A stretch of 64,000 bases of DNA from Gordonia sp. X0973 (GTDB lineage: Bacteria; Actinomycetota; Actinomycetes; Mycobacteriales; Mycobacteriaceae): assembly GCF_013348785.1 (NCBI RefSeq), contig NZ_CP054691.1, positions 2,604,001 through 2,668,000 of the forward strand, given 5' to 3'. Shown piece by piece: positions 9,675 through 17,761 of the stretch. A program made the position numbers and the translations under genes. The notes beneath the pieces are model-generated. The model ran no database searches. It worked only from the letters and a program-made list of their open reading frames with translations, and was not told the DNA's origin. The stretch's first letter is position 1; each line of letters starts with the position of its first letter.

Positions 9675-10475
9675 ATGCCAGGGTACGGACGCTCAGGAGC
9701 CGACAAGCGCAGGGTGCGCTTTGCGGCGATCGCGGCCGCCCTACTCGCCGCCACGACCGCGGCGGTGGCCGTGAGCAGCTGTTCGATCGTGTCCGACCTG
9801 GCCACCCCCGATAAATCGCGGACCATCGTCGTACCGGGCACCGACCCGCTGACCACCGAATCCGCGGTCCCCTCCTCGTCGGTCGGGGTCTCCGAGGCGA
9901 TGGAATCCGACAGTGCTTCCGGCCAGTGGGACGACTGGTCCTACGGCCACCTGATCGGCGTCGCCCCGCGCGTCGACATCGACCGCTTCCACCGGGCGGC
10001 CAAAACGCCGACGTCACCGCTGGTGACGACGACCGGATTCCACTTCAGCACCCCGGACCGCGGTGTCCAGTGCTCGACGGGCGCCAACGGCACCGGGACT
10101 CTGTCCTGCGTGTCCAAACGGGTGAACGGTCCGCCCGCCCCACCCGGCGGCACACCGTCGAGCTGTGCGTGGAATCCCTCGATGGCGACGCTCGGGCCGG
10201 CCGGCGCGTCGGCCGGGGCCTGCGCGAACCTGTACCCGGTGATGACCCGCTCGTCCATTCTGCCGTCGCGCCAGACGCTTTCGGTCGGGCGCTTCAAATG
10301 CCTCGATTCCACCGAGGGCCTGTACTGCCTCCAATCAACCGGGACCGGATTCGCACTCTCCAAGAACGGTTTCGCCGAGATCCGCGCGGAGCAGCGCGCA
10401 CCCCGGTCGATGCGCGACGCCGCACCGGACGAATCCAATAGCGAGAGCACGCCGACCACCAAACCGACGCGATAA
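9675..10475 (+). CDS. Putative lipoprotein of unknown function
   Basis: A 266-aa protein I cannot assign to a named family. After a basic start comes a hydrophobic segment ending in VSSC near residue 36, a plausible lipobox, so the mature protein is probably lipid-anchored on the outer face of the membrane. The mature part is Ser/Thr/Pro-rich and holds several cysteines that could form disulfides. The ATG at 9675 leaves 3 bp to the divergent trhO start; a GTG about 40 nt downstream, preceded at some distance by AGGAG, is an alternative start that still keeps the signal. Confidence 0.7.
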   Translation: MPGYGRSGADKRRVRFAAIAAALLAATTAAVAVSSCSIVSDLATPDKSRTIVVPGTDPLTTESAVPSSSVGVSEAMESDSASGQWDDWSYGHLIGVAPRVDIDRFHRAAKTPTSPLVTTTGFHFSTPDRGVQCSTGANGTGTLSCVSKRVNGPPAPPGGTPSSCAWNPSMATLGPAGASAGACANLYPVMTRSSILPSRQTLSVGRFKCLDSTEGLYCLQSTGTGFALSKNGFAEIRAEQRAPRSMRDAAPDESNSESTPTTKPTR

Positions 10476-10577
10476 TCACGACCCGTTCCACCAATTGTCG
10501 CGCGGCGGATGTTATTGTCGGGCCACTGTCAATATCTTTCACACATATTGGTGCGGAAGAGCATGAAGGGACCAGCC

Positions 10578-10898
10578 ATGGCACGGAAAGCCGTAATTCA
10601 GATCTTCGACGACCTTGATGGCGCGCAATTGGACACTCACGAGACGGTTCGATTCAGCGTCGACGGGCGTTCCTACGAATTCGACACCTCACCGGCAAAC
10701 GCGGCGGCCTTCCGCGATTCGCTGGCCCGCTACATCGGTGTCGCTCGCCCGGTCCGTTCGGGTGGCCGCCGGAGCAGCGGTCGCGGCAAGCTGGACACGC
10801 AGAAGATCCGCGATTGGGCCAATAGCAACGGTTACACCGTCAGCGACCGCGGCCGTATTCCCGGTCATATCGTCGAGGCCTACGACGCCGCGCACTGA
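10578..10898 (+). CDS. lsr2: Lsr2 nucleoid-associated protein
   Basis: A 106-aa Lsr2, the H-NS-like xenogeneic silencer of Mycobacteriales that bridges AT-rich DNA. The N-terminal dimerisation part (KAVIQIFDDLDG, FSVDGRSYEFD) is followed by a basic linker and a C-terminal DNA-binding domain with the minor-groove motif RGRIP. The ATG at 10578 has AAGGGA six nt upstream; an ATG 15 nt earlier is in frame but less well placed. The leader is AT-richer than its surroundings, as expected if Lsr2 controls itself. A strong hairpin terminator follows 34 bp after the stop. Silencing of the AT-richer island at 19.5-28.5 kb would be a natural job. Confidence 0.95.
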   Translation: MARKAVIQIFDDLDGAQLDTHETVRFSVDGRSYEFDTSPANAAAFRDSLARYIGVARPVRSGGRRSSGRGKLDTQKIRDWANSNGYTVSDRGRIPGHIVEAYDAAH

Positions 10899-10932
10899 GG
10901 CATCGCCTGACATATCGTCGCAAGGACAACGG

Positions 10933-10970
10933 CTAACGCACCGGGAATACCTCCCGGTGCGTTAGCTTTT
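10933..10970 (+). terminator. Rho-independent terminator of lsr2
   Basis: A 14-bp perfect stem (10933-10946 with 10952-10965) closes a 5-nt loop and is followed by CTTTT. It lies just downstream of lsr2. The stop codon of the convergent phosphatase gene falls inside the right arm, so the element doubles as the end of that coding region. Confidence 0.9.
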
Positions 10971-11789
10971 CTCGCAGCCTTCTCGACCGTCGAGGATCTC
11001 CCGCAGCTCGCGCAGCACACCGAGGTCGGCGTTGCCCGCGACGAGGTTGCGGGCCCGTGCCGCGACGGTGGGATGGGCATTGGCGACCGCGTACGAATGG
11101 TCGGCCGCGGCCAGCATCTCCACGTCGTTGAGGTAATCGCCGAAAGCCGCAGTCTGCGCGGGGGTCACACCGAGTCGCCGCTGCAGCATCCGCACGCCGT
11201 GCCCCTTGTTGGCGTCGGCGGCCATGACGTCGATCCAGTGCTTCCCCGAGACGACGACCTGCCCGTCGAGTCCGTCGAAGTAGCGTCGCGCGGCCCGAGC
11301 CGCGTCGTCGAAGTCGAAGATCGCGAGCTTGAGGACGTCGCGGCAGTGGGGCGTCAAATCGTCGACCTGCGCCAGCTCCACGTAGTACTTCGCGCACTCG
11401 GCGACGAATTCCCCATCGGTCCGCTCGATCACGGCACCGTCGGGCCGACAGACGACGACGCCCAGATTCGCGCCGTCGTCGACCGCCGCGCGCACCGCGT
11501 CGACGACTCCGCGGGCGAATCCGTCGGGCACGGTCGTCGTCGACACCACCTCCGCTCCCAGGGTGACCAGCGTGCCGTTCTCGGCGATGTAGGAAAGGTG
11601 CTCTCCCCCGGGCTCGCCCGCGAAGAGTCCGCGCAGCGTCGCCAGTTGGCGGCCCGAGGCGGGAACGAAGGCGATCCCCCGCTCCGTCAGCTCCGCGAGC
11701 AGCGGCCAGAACTCCGGCGGCACCCGGCCGTCGGGCAGCAGGGTGCCGTCCATGTCGGAGACGACGAGTCGGATGTCCACGCCCGCCAC
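10962..11789 (-). CDS. HAD-superfamily Cof-type phosphatase
   Basis: A 275-aa haloacid-dehalogenase hydrolase of the Cof/IIB type, which dephosphorylates sugar phosphates or cofactor intermediates. Motif I is DMDGTLL near residue 12, with the two aspartates as nucleophile and acid/base; motif II is VPASGRQ; motif III/IV is the KGHGVRML...AFGDYLNDVEML block. Start is either GTG 11789 or GTG 11780, neither with a strong ribosome site. It is divergent from glutaminase (24 bp apart) and convergent with lsr2. Confidence 0.88.
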   Translation of the reverse strand: MAGVDIRLVVSDMDGTLLPDGRVPPEFWPLLAELTERGIAFVPASGRQLATLRGLFAGEPGGEHLSYIAENGTLVTLGAEVVSTTTVPDGFARGVVDAVRAAVDDGANLGVVVCRPDGAVIERTDGEFVAECAKYYVELAQVDDLTPHCRDVLKLAIFDFDDAARAARRYFDGLDGQVVVSGKHWIDVMAADANKGHGVRMLQRRLGVTPAQTAAFGDYLNDVEMLAAADHSYAVANAHPTVAARARNLVAGNADLGVLRELREILDGREGCEKS

Positions 11790-11813
11790 CCTAGCGGCGC
11801 GCTAGCGTGAGTC

Positions 11814-12818
11814 ATGTTCAAGACAGACACCGACCACATCGACCAGCGCGTCTCCACCGGTGCGCTCCCCGACCTCGATGAGACCCTCGGCCTGCTCCGC
11901 GAGGTCCACGAGCGGTATCGCGGTCTCGACGACGGCGCGGTCGCGGACTACATCCCTGCCCTGGCGAAGGTCGATCCGTCGTTGTTCGGGATCTCCGCCT
12001 GCTCGGTCGACGGCCACGTCGCCGACGTGGGCGACGCCCGGCACGAGTTCGCGATCGAATCGGCGTCGAAGGCATTCGTCTTCGCCCTGGTGACCGATGC
12101 GCTCGGGCACGACGCCATCAAGAAGCGGATCGGCGTCAACAACACCGGGTTACCGTTCAACTCGGTGATGGCGATCGAACTCAACCACGGCAGCGCGATG
12201 AACCCGCTGGTCAATGCCGGTGCCATCTCGGCGACCGCCCTGATGCCTGGTAAGACCCCCGACGAGCAGTGGCACCACCTGCTGGCCGGGCTGTCGGCCT
12301 TCGCCGGCCGGGAGCTCACCCTGGACACCGAGGTGTACGAGTCCGAGATGGCGACCAACCAGCGCAACCTCGCCCTGGCCCGCCTGCTGCAGAGCTACGG
12401 GAACTTCGAGAACGACCCGACGGAGATGGTCGACGTCTACACCCGCCAGTGCTCGCTGCGGGTGACGGCCCACGATCTCGCGGTCATGGGTGCGACCCTC
12501 GCCGACGGCGGCGTGAATCCCGTGACCGGCGCACACGTCGTCTCCCCTCGGGTCTGCCGGGACACGCTGGCCGTCATCGCCACCTCCGGGATGTACGAGC
12601 GCTCCGGCGAGTGGATGTTCGAGATCGGCATCCCGGCGAAGTCCGGCGTCGGCGGTGGCATCGTCGCGGTGGCGCCGGGCAAGGGAGCGGTCGGGACGTT
12701 CTCGCCGCCGCTCGACGTCGCCGGGAACAGCGTGCGCGGGCAGTACGCGATCGGCCATCTGTCGCGCTCGCTGGGCCTCAACGTCTTCGCCTCGGCCGCC
12801 CGGGAGGGGATGGCGTAG
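11814..12818 (+). CDS. glsA: Glutaminase A
   Basis: A 334-aa serine-dependent glutaminase with the beta-lactamase-like fold, which turns glutamine into glutamate and ammonia. The SxxK catalytic pair is S83 and K86 within IESASK, and NPLVNAGAI is the conserved substrate loop. Family length is about 310 aa, so this is full length. The last 41 nt overlap the 3' end of the convergent MarR gene. Confidence 0.93.
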   Translation: MFKTDTDHIDQRVSTGALPDLDETLGLLREVHERYRGLDDGAVADYIPALAKVDPSLFGISACSVDGHVADVGDARHEFAIESASKAFVFALVTDALGHDAIKKRIGVNNTGLPFNSVMAIELNHGSAMNPLVNAGAISATALMPGKTPDEQWHHLLAGLSAFAGRELTLDTEVYESEMATNQRNLALARLLQSYGNFENDPTEMVDVYTRQCSLRVTAHDLAVMGATLADGGVNPVTGAHVVSPRVCRDTLAVIATSGMYERSGEWMFEIGIPAKSGVGGGIVAVAPGKGAVGTFSPPLDVAGNSVRGQYAIGHLSRSLGLNVFASAAREGMA

Positions 12819-13242
12819 CGACTGCGGCGAGTGTCGCCAGCGTCGCGTCGACGGGCGCATCCCCGACGGCGGCGCGCCAGCGGCCCACCTCTCGTCGGAA
12901 GAGTTCGCCCGACCGAGTGAGCATCTCGATGCCCCTCTCGGTCGGCACGAGCAGCCGTTCCCGGCGATCCGTCGCGTTGCGCTCCCGCGTAATCAGCCCC
13001 ATCGACTCCAGCGAGTCGGCGGTCTTCGCCGCGGCCTGTTTCGATACGCCGAGCCGCGTGCCCAACTCCACGCCGGTACACCCCGGACCGATGGCCTGCA
13101 TGGCGAATCCGTGCGTGTCCCGGATGCCGGGGAATCCGACTTCGGCGAGTGCCGCGTTCACGGCGTCGACCAGGTCGCGGAAGGCGACCATCAGCAGGAA
13201 CGGCGTCGACGCGTCGTCGACCTGACCTCGGCCTTGATCCAT
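12778..13242 (-). CDS. MarR-family transcriptional regulator
   Basis: A 154-aa winged-helix regulator. The recognition region is GVELGTRLGVSKQAAAKTAD, followed by the wing ERNATDRRERLLVPT typical of MarR proteins. It is divergent from a small cupin gene, and the 80-bp gap holds two tandem 19-bp palindromes (13263-13304), so it probably controls itself and the cupin. ATG 13242 is chosen because an upstream in-frame start at 13269 would run into the operator. The C-terminus overlaps glsA by 41 nt. Confidence 0.85.
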   Translation of the reverse strand: MDQGRGQVDDASTPFLLMVAFRDLVDAVNAALAEVGFPGIRDTHGFAMQAIGPGCTGVELGTRLGVSKQAAAKTADSLESMGLITRERNATDRRERLLVPTERGIEMLTRSGELFRREVGRWRAAVGDAPVDATLATLAAVATPSPPGRPRRRR

Positions 13243-13262
13243 GCCGTCCACCCTACCCCTTG

Positions 13263-13304
13263 TGGTCAATAAGGTTGACGATGTATGGTCAATCTAGTTG
13301 ACCA
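13263..13304. promoter_or_regulatory. Tandem 19-bp MarR-type operators
   Basis: Two copies of TGGTCAA-N5-TTGACCA occur at 13263-13281 (one mismatch in the right arm) and 13286-13304 (perfect). Their centres are 23 bp apart, roughly two helical turns. They lie between the divergent MarR and cupin starts, the expected place for an autoregulated pair. Confidence 0.85.
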
Positions 13305-13323
13305 CTATCGAAAGGACCCCGTT

Positions 13324-13698
13324 GTGTACCACCTGACCAGCACCTCCGCCCCCACCTACGACCTCCACGGCGTCACCTTCAGCTCTTACGCGGCGAGCCG
13401 ATCCGGCGCGTCGAGCCTCGCCGCCTGGCGGGCGGACTTCCCGCCGCACACCCCCGGCGCCGCCCACTCGATGACCGCCGAGGAGGTCGTCGCGGTTCTC
13501 GACGGGCAGCTCGACGTCGAGGTCGACGACGACCGCTTCACCGCCGCCGCCGGTGACGCCGTCCTCGTTCCCGCCGGGACCCGATTCCGGATCAGCAACA
13601 ATTCGCCGGCGTCGGCGCGGGCGTGGGTCACCACCACGCTCGGGATGAATGCGGTGATGGGCGACGACCAGCGGATCGCCCCGCCGTGGGCGCAGTAG
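13324..13698 (+). CDS. Small cupin-domain protein
   Basis: A 124-aa single-domain cupin (MSMTAEEVVAVLDGQLDVEVDD, then a GDAVLVPAGTRFRISN second motif). Such proteins bind a metal and act as small enzymes or ligand sensors; nothing here fixes the reaction. The GTG at 13324 has AAAGGA seven nt upstream, better than an ATG at 13285 that sits inside the operator. It is the apparent target of the divergent MarR regulator. Confidence 0.82.
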   Translation: MYHLTSTSAPTYDLHGVTFSSYAASRSGASSLAAWRADFPPHTPGAAHSMTAEEVVAVLDGQLDVEVDDDRFTAAAGDAVLVPAGTRFRISNNSPASARAWVTTTLGMNAVMGDDQRIAPPWAQ

Positions 13699-13701
13699 CG
13701 A

Positions 13702-15135
13702 TCATGAATCGGTGAGCGTCAGCGCACCCAGGCCGGCGACGAGCCCGACGACGACGGCGAGCAGGGCGAAGGTGAGCCGCTCCCCGTGGAAGAACGAGGC
13801 GACGAGTTCGCTGCTCCACACCCCCGACGGAAGGGTCGCCGTCACCAGCGCGGCGATCATCGTGCCGACGACGGCGGTGCCGACGCTCGAGCCGACTTCC
13901 TGCGCCGTGTCGTTGAGGGCCGCGCCGAGCGATGTCCGGTTCTCCGGCATCGCGCTCACCAGCGCGACGGCACAGATCGTCATCACGGTCCGCAGGCCGA
14001 TCGTGAACGTCACCATGAACAGGGCGATCAGCGGATAGCCGTGCTCGACGCCCCAGGCGAGTCCGGCCAGCGAACCGGCGAGGAGGACGGCGCCGACCAG
14101 GCAGGCGATCCGGTGCCCGAACTGCTTGCCGAGCCATTCGGAGAGCGGGGTGGCGACGATCATCGTGATGATCAGCGGCAGGTTGGCCAGACCGGCGCGC
14201 ATCGGGCTCCACCCCCACGCGTATTGGAAGTGCAGGATCAGGCTGAACATGATCCCGGCCATCGCGATGGAGGTGCCGACCTGCGCGACAGTCGCGCCGC
14301 GGATCGTCGGATTGGTGAAGACGTGGAGGTCGAGCATCGGCTCGCGCGCACGACGTTCATGCCAGACGAAGCCACCGGCCGCCAGCACGGCACCGATGAT
14401 CGACGCCCAGGTGATCAGCGAAGTCCAGCCGTTGTCGACGCCGGAGGTGAGGGTGAAGCAGCCGAGGCCGATGGCGACGATGCTGAGCACCGCGCCGGGA
14501 AGGTCGAGCGAATCGTCGGTCAGCCCCGCTGCGTCGTCGGCCGGGACGCCCAGGCGCACCCCGATCCACGCGATCAGCGCGATCGGGGCGTTGACCAGCA
14601 GCAACCACTCCCACCGGACGTGGGCGAGCGCGGTCCCGCCGAGAATCGGGCCGAGGATGAAGCCGCTCATGCCGACGACGATCATCAACGTCATCGCCCG
14701 CATCCGCAGCGCTTCGTCGTCGAAGAGCCGGAAGACCAGAGAGTTCGTTATCGGGGCCATCATCGCGGCGGCGACTCCCAGTGCCGCGCGCAGCGCGATC
14801 AACTCCCCCGACGAGTCGACGGCCATCACTCCGAGGCTGATCAGCCCGAAGGCCACCAGGCCGATCTGGAGGACGCGTCGCCGCCCGAAGCGGTCGGCGA
14901 GCGAGCCGGCGGTGAGCAGCAGCCCGCCGAAGGTGAGCGAATAGGCGCCGGTCACCCACTGCAGGGCGGTGGTGCCGGAGCCGAGATCGCGGCCGATCGT
15001 CGGGAGCGCGATGGTCAGCAGGGTGTTGTCCACCATCTCCACGAAGAACGCCAGACACAGGGCGGCGAGCGGAATCCAGGCCGCGCGCAACGACGGGTAG
15101 GCGCGGGTTGACGGGGTCTCTGACGTTGTGGTCAT
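13702..15135 (-). CDS. MFS drug-efflux transporter (DHA2-like, 14 TM)
   Basis: A 477-aa proton-coupled exporter of the EmrB/QacA type in the cytoplasmic membrane. It begins with a helix carrying VEMVDNTLLTIALPTI (motif D1 region), then GSLADRFGRRR, the loop 2-3 motif A, and about 14 hydrophobic segments in all. ATG 15135 has AGGAGGT six nt upstream. It is divergent from a TetR gene with three operators between them, so substrate-induced efflux is likely; the substrate is unknown. Confidence 0.9.
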   Translation of the reverse strand: MTTTSETPSTRAYPSLRAAWIPLAALCLAFFVEMVDNTLLTIALPTIGRDLGSGTTALQWVTGAYSLTFGGLLLTAGSLADRFGRRRVLQIGLVAFGLISLGVMAVDSSGELIALRAALGVAAAMMAPITNSLVFRLFDDEALRMRAMTLMIVVGMSGFILGPILGGTALAHVRWEWLLLVNAPIALIAWIGVRLGVPADDAAGLTDDSLDLPGAVLSIVAIGLGCFTLTSGVDNGWTSLITWASIIGAVLAAGGFVWHERRAREPMLDLHVFTNPTIRGATVAQVGTSIAMAGIMFSLILHFQYAWGWSPMRAGLANLPLIITMIVATPLSEWLGKQFGHRIACLVGAVLLAGSLAGLAWGVEHGYPLIALFMVTFTIGLRTVMTICAVALVSAMPENRTSLGAALNDTAQEVGSSVGTAVVGTMIAALVTATLPSGVWSSELVASFFHGERLTFALLAVVVGLVAGLGALTLTDS

Positions 15136-15151
15136 GAGGCACCTCCTCATT

Positions 15152-15206
15152 ATCGAACAACGTTCGGTTATCGAACGACGTTTGATACGATAGAACAGCG
15201 TTCGAT
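15152..15206. promoter_or_regulatory. Three tandem 17-bp TetR-type operators
   Basis: Copies at 15152-15168, 15170-15186 and 15190-15206 match ATMGAACRRCGTTYGRT, each an imperfect palindrome of odd length. Centre spacings are 18 and 20 bp. They fill the gap between the divergent MFS and TetR starts. They resemble SOS boxes but have three rather than four bases between the GAAC and GTTC halves. Confidence 0.85.
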
Positions 15207-15232
15207 TCAGCGCAAGGGAGGATGATGACGGT

Positions 15233-15913
15233 ATGACGACTCGACGGCGGGCATCGCACTCGATGGAGACGGTGGTCTCCGAGGCGGTCGCCCTTCTCGA
15301 CGAGGCGGGCGAATCCGCGCTGACCTTCCGGGCACTGGCCGCGCGACTCGGCGGTGGTGTCGCGAGCATCTACTGGTACGTCGACAGCAAGGACGAGCTG
15401 CTCGACCGCGCCACCGACCACGTGCTGGCCGGGGTCGTCGCCGACACCGCGGGGTTCACCGACGGCGACGACCCGATCGACAACCTGCGCCACATCGCCG
15501 TCGCATTGTTCGACGCCGTGGAGGCACGGCCGTGGCTCGGCGCCTATCTCATGCGGGACACGGGAGCCCAACCCAACGGCATGGTGCTCTACGAACGCCT
15601 CGGCCAGCAGGTCATGCGCCTGAACCTCCCGCCGCGCGAATCCTTCCACGCCGTTTCCGCAGTGATGGGCTTCGTCATCGGTACCGCCGCCGACCTCGGC
15701 CAAGCCATTCCCGCCGAGGTTCTCGACGGGAGTGTGTCACGCGACGAGCACATCGCCGCCCACGCGAACGAGTGGCGTTCCCTCGACGCCGAGCAGTTTC
15801 CATTCGTCCACTACATCGTCGACGAATTCGTCACGCACGACGATGCCGAACAGTTCCGGGCCGGCCTCGACCTGCTGCTCGACGGTCTGCGAGCAAGCGC
15901 GCAGTCGCAGTAG
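15233..15913 (+). CDS. TetR-family repressor of the divergent efflux gene
   Basis: A 226-aa TetR-family protein. The N-terminal helix-turn-helix region (LTFRALAARLGGGVASIYWYVDSKDELL) is canonical, and the C-terminal part resembles the TetR_C ligand domain. GGAGG lies 11 nt before the ATG. It faces the MFS exporter across three operators, so it probably represses both. Its TAG abuts the stop of the following convergent HNH gene with no gap. Confidence 0.9.
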   Translation: MTTRRRASHSMETVVSEAVALLDEAGESALTFRALAARLGGGVASIYWYVDSKDELLDRATDHVLAGVVADTAGFTDGDDPIDNLRHIAVALFDAVEARPWLGAYLMRDTGAQPNGMVLYERLGQQVMRLNLPPRESFHAVSAVMGFVIGTAADLGQAIPAEVLDGSVSRDEHIAAHANEWRSLDAEQFPFVHYIVDEFVTHDDAEQFRAGLDLLLDGLRASAQSQ

Positions 15914-17710
15914 TCAGAACGGCGGGTCTCCGTCAGCGGGAGGTGGGTTGATCTTCTCCTCGGCGAGGCGCCTGTCACGGTTGGCGGCGCGTTCACGTCG
16001 GCGCCGGGCATGCTCGGCTTTCAACCGATTCCGACCTCGGGGCGGAGCGGTCGTATCAACATCAACCGGTGGCGGGTCGGGATCGCGCCAGGTGATCGTC
16101 GTCAACGATTCGAAGAGGTCTTGATTCGTTTCGGCCGGCCCGGGAAACCTGATCCCTTCCGGTGAAACCACCTCAGAAACGAGGCGGCCGCCTGGGTCGC
16201 GGAATTGGTCATCGATCCAGCCGTGACCGAAGGTCTTCAACAGATGGTGCATCCGACATTTGACGGCCAGCCCGTCGGGATCGGTCCGGCCACCCTGGGC
16301 CGGGGCATCGTGGTCGTACTCGGTCACGTGGTCGATGTCGCAGGCCCAGGCCGGATAGTCACAGCCGGGCACCGTGCAATACCCGTCACGGATCCGCACG
16401 AAAGCGTCCAAGGCGGTCGAGGGCCGATACGGATCCGACGGCAGAAACGTCGGCAACCACAGACCCTCGGTCTCCGCGTTGTTCTCGATGACAGTCGTCG
16501 GCTTGTTGAGCGGGCGGATGCGCACGTCGTCGCGGTCGAGGATGTCGCGCAGGTGAGCAGCAGAAATCACGCCGTGCCCATCCATGAACCCCGGATTGTC
16601 GTTCTTTCCGTCGACGGTGGCCCATTCGGCGACTACATGAACCACCACCGCACCCTTTGTCACCGCCGTGCGCTGCTGCTCGGCCAGCCATGCGTTCAAG
16701 GCGTCGGGTTCGGGAATCGACGCCCGGCAATCATCGCGACAGCAGTCGCAGTCGAATCGGGTGCCCGACAACAGGGCGAACACCGCATCGCTACGCCGCG
16801 CCTCCGGCGACCGTCGATCATGCTCACAAGCGAGAGCCGCCAGACGGGTGACGGCGTCATAGGCGATCGCCGCATCCTCGGCGGTCATCGTCGCTCCAAT
16901 GCTGGCCATCCCGTCGGCGCCCGGAAGTAACCAGGCACAGCGATCACTCTTGGCCTTCTCCCTGCGGCGGCGCACCGAATCCGGATCGTGGCGGAAGACG
17001 ATCCGATCCACCATGTCCCGCAATCTGCGATTCGACCAGACACCCCGACCGTTGCCCAAAGCGCAGAAAATGCCGTGATCAATCGCGCCAGCCCACTGTT
17101 GCCCGTCGATCAACTCGGTACGGGCGACGATCAACCGGAACTGTCGTGGCGAAATCATCCCGTCCCGCAGGCGCAGACCCACCAACGGCAGTCGATCCCG
17201 CATCGCGATCGCCTCGGCCAACCAGGTCTCCGCCGCATCCTGGCCGATCCCGCGCGACATCGCGATCCGTGCCGCGCATTGGCCCTCGACATCCAGGATC
17301 CGTGCTCCCCGCGGTGACGGCTCCGGCTTACCGAACGTCGCGAGTTGGCGATGCATCGCACCGATCTCGCGATACTCACACCACGCGATCATCGACGACG
17401 CCTTGCCGCAGCCGGCCAAGGTTTCCAGCGTCCACGCCGGCTCACCCACCGTCACATCCATCGCCGCGGCGACAGCCTGCGCCCGGCCCATCCACAACGA
17501 GCCGTCCGACTCACCCAAATGGTCCTCACCGCAATCCGGGCCGGCGCAATCGGCGTCGGCCCCGGGAATCGGCAACGGCCCCGCAGCCTCGTCGCACAAC
17601 AATGCCCACTCCCCGTCCGCCGGATCGACCGGCGCGAACTCCGGGATATCGACCTCATCGGAAACCGCAGCACTCATTGCCTCGAGCGCGGTGTCCAAGA
17701 TGAGTCCCAT
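15914..17710 (-). CDS. DUF222/HNH endonuclease protein (13E12 repeat family)
   Basis: A 598-aa protein with an N-terminal DUF222 region and a C-terminal HNH nuclease motif: CTVPGCDYP, then CDIDHVTEYDH and LAVKCRMHHLLK near residues 450-520. Members are abundant in Mycobacteriales, where the 13E12 repeat family has copies induced by DNA damage; their role is unsettled. A clear SOS box lies 14 nt before the ATG. The final 60 residues are Arg/Pro-rich. It ends exactly against the TetR gene. Confidence 0.88.
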   Translation of the reverse strand: MGLILDTALEAMSAAVSDEVDIPEFAPVDPADGEWALLCDEAAGPLPIPGADADCAGPDCGEDHLGESDGSLWMGRAQAVAAAMDVTVGEPAWTLETLAGCGKASSMIAWCEYREIGAMHRQLATFGKPEPSPRGARILDVEGQCAARIAMSRGIGQDAAETWLAEAIAMRDRLPLVGLRLRDGMISPRQFRLIVARTELIDGQQWAGAIDHGIFCALGNGRGVWSNRRLRDMVDRIVFRHDPDSVRRRREKAKSDRCAWLLPGADGMASIGATMTAEDAAIAYDAVTRLAALACEHDRRSPEARRSDAVFALLSGTRFDCDCCRDDCRASIPEPDALNAWLAEQQRTAVTKGAVVVHVVAEWATVDGKNDNPGFMDGHGVISAAHLRDILDRDDVRIRPLNKPTTVIENNAETEGLWLPTFLPSDPYRPSTALDAFVRIRDGYCTVPGCDYPAWACDIDHVTEYDHDAPAQGGRTDPDGLAVKCRMHHLLKTFGHGWIDDQFRDPGGRLVSEVVSPEGIRFPGPAETNQDLFESLTTITWRDPDPPPVDVDTTAPPRGRNRLKAEHARRRRERAANRDRRLAEEKINPPPADGDPPF

Positions 17711-17723
17711 GCCTCAACATTAA

Positions 17724-17739
17724 TCGAACATATGTTCGT
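17724..17739. promoter_or_regulatory. Actinobacterial SOS (LexA) box
   Basis: TCGAACATATGTTCGT matches the mycobacterial LexA consensus TCGAAC-N4-GTTCGA in 15 of the 16 positions. It is centred about 22 bp upstream of the DUF222/HNH start, where LexA would block transcription. Confidence 0.85.
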
Positions 17740-17761
17740 AGTCAACACACAGTTGTGCAGC

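Noticed and set aside
10476..10577. A specific promoter and Lsr2 operator before lsr2.
   Set aside because: The leader is AT-richer than its flanks, but no -35/-10 pair or repeat stood out enough to annotate.
15152..15206. Possible SOS boxes between MFS and TetR genes.
   Set aside because: The GAAC and GTTC halves are separated by three bases, not four, and the sites are tandem between a TetR gene and its target, so they are better read as TetR operators.
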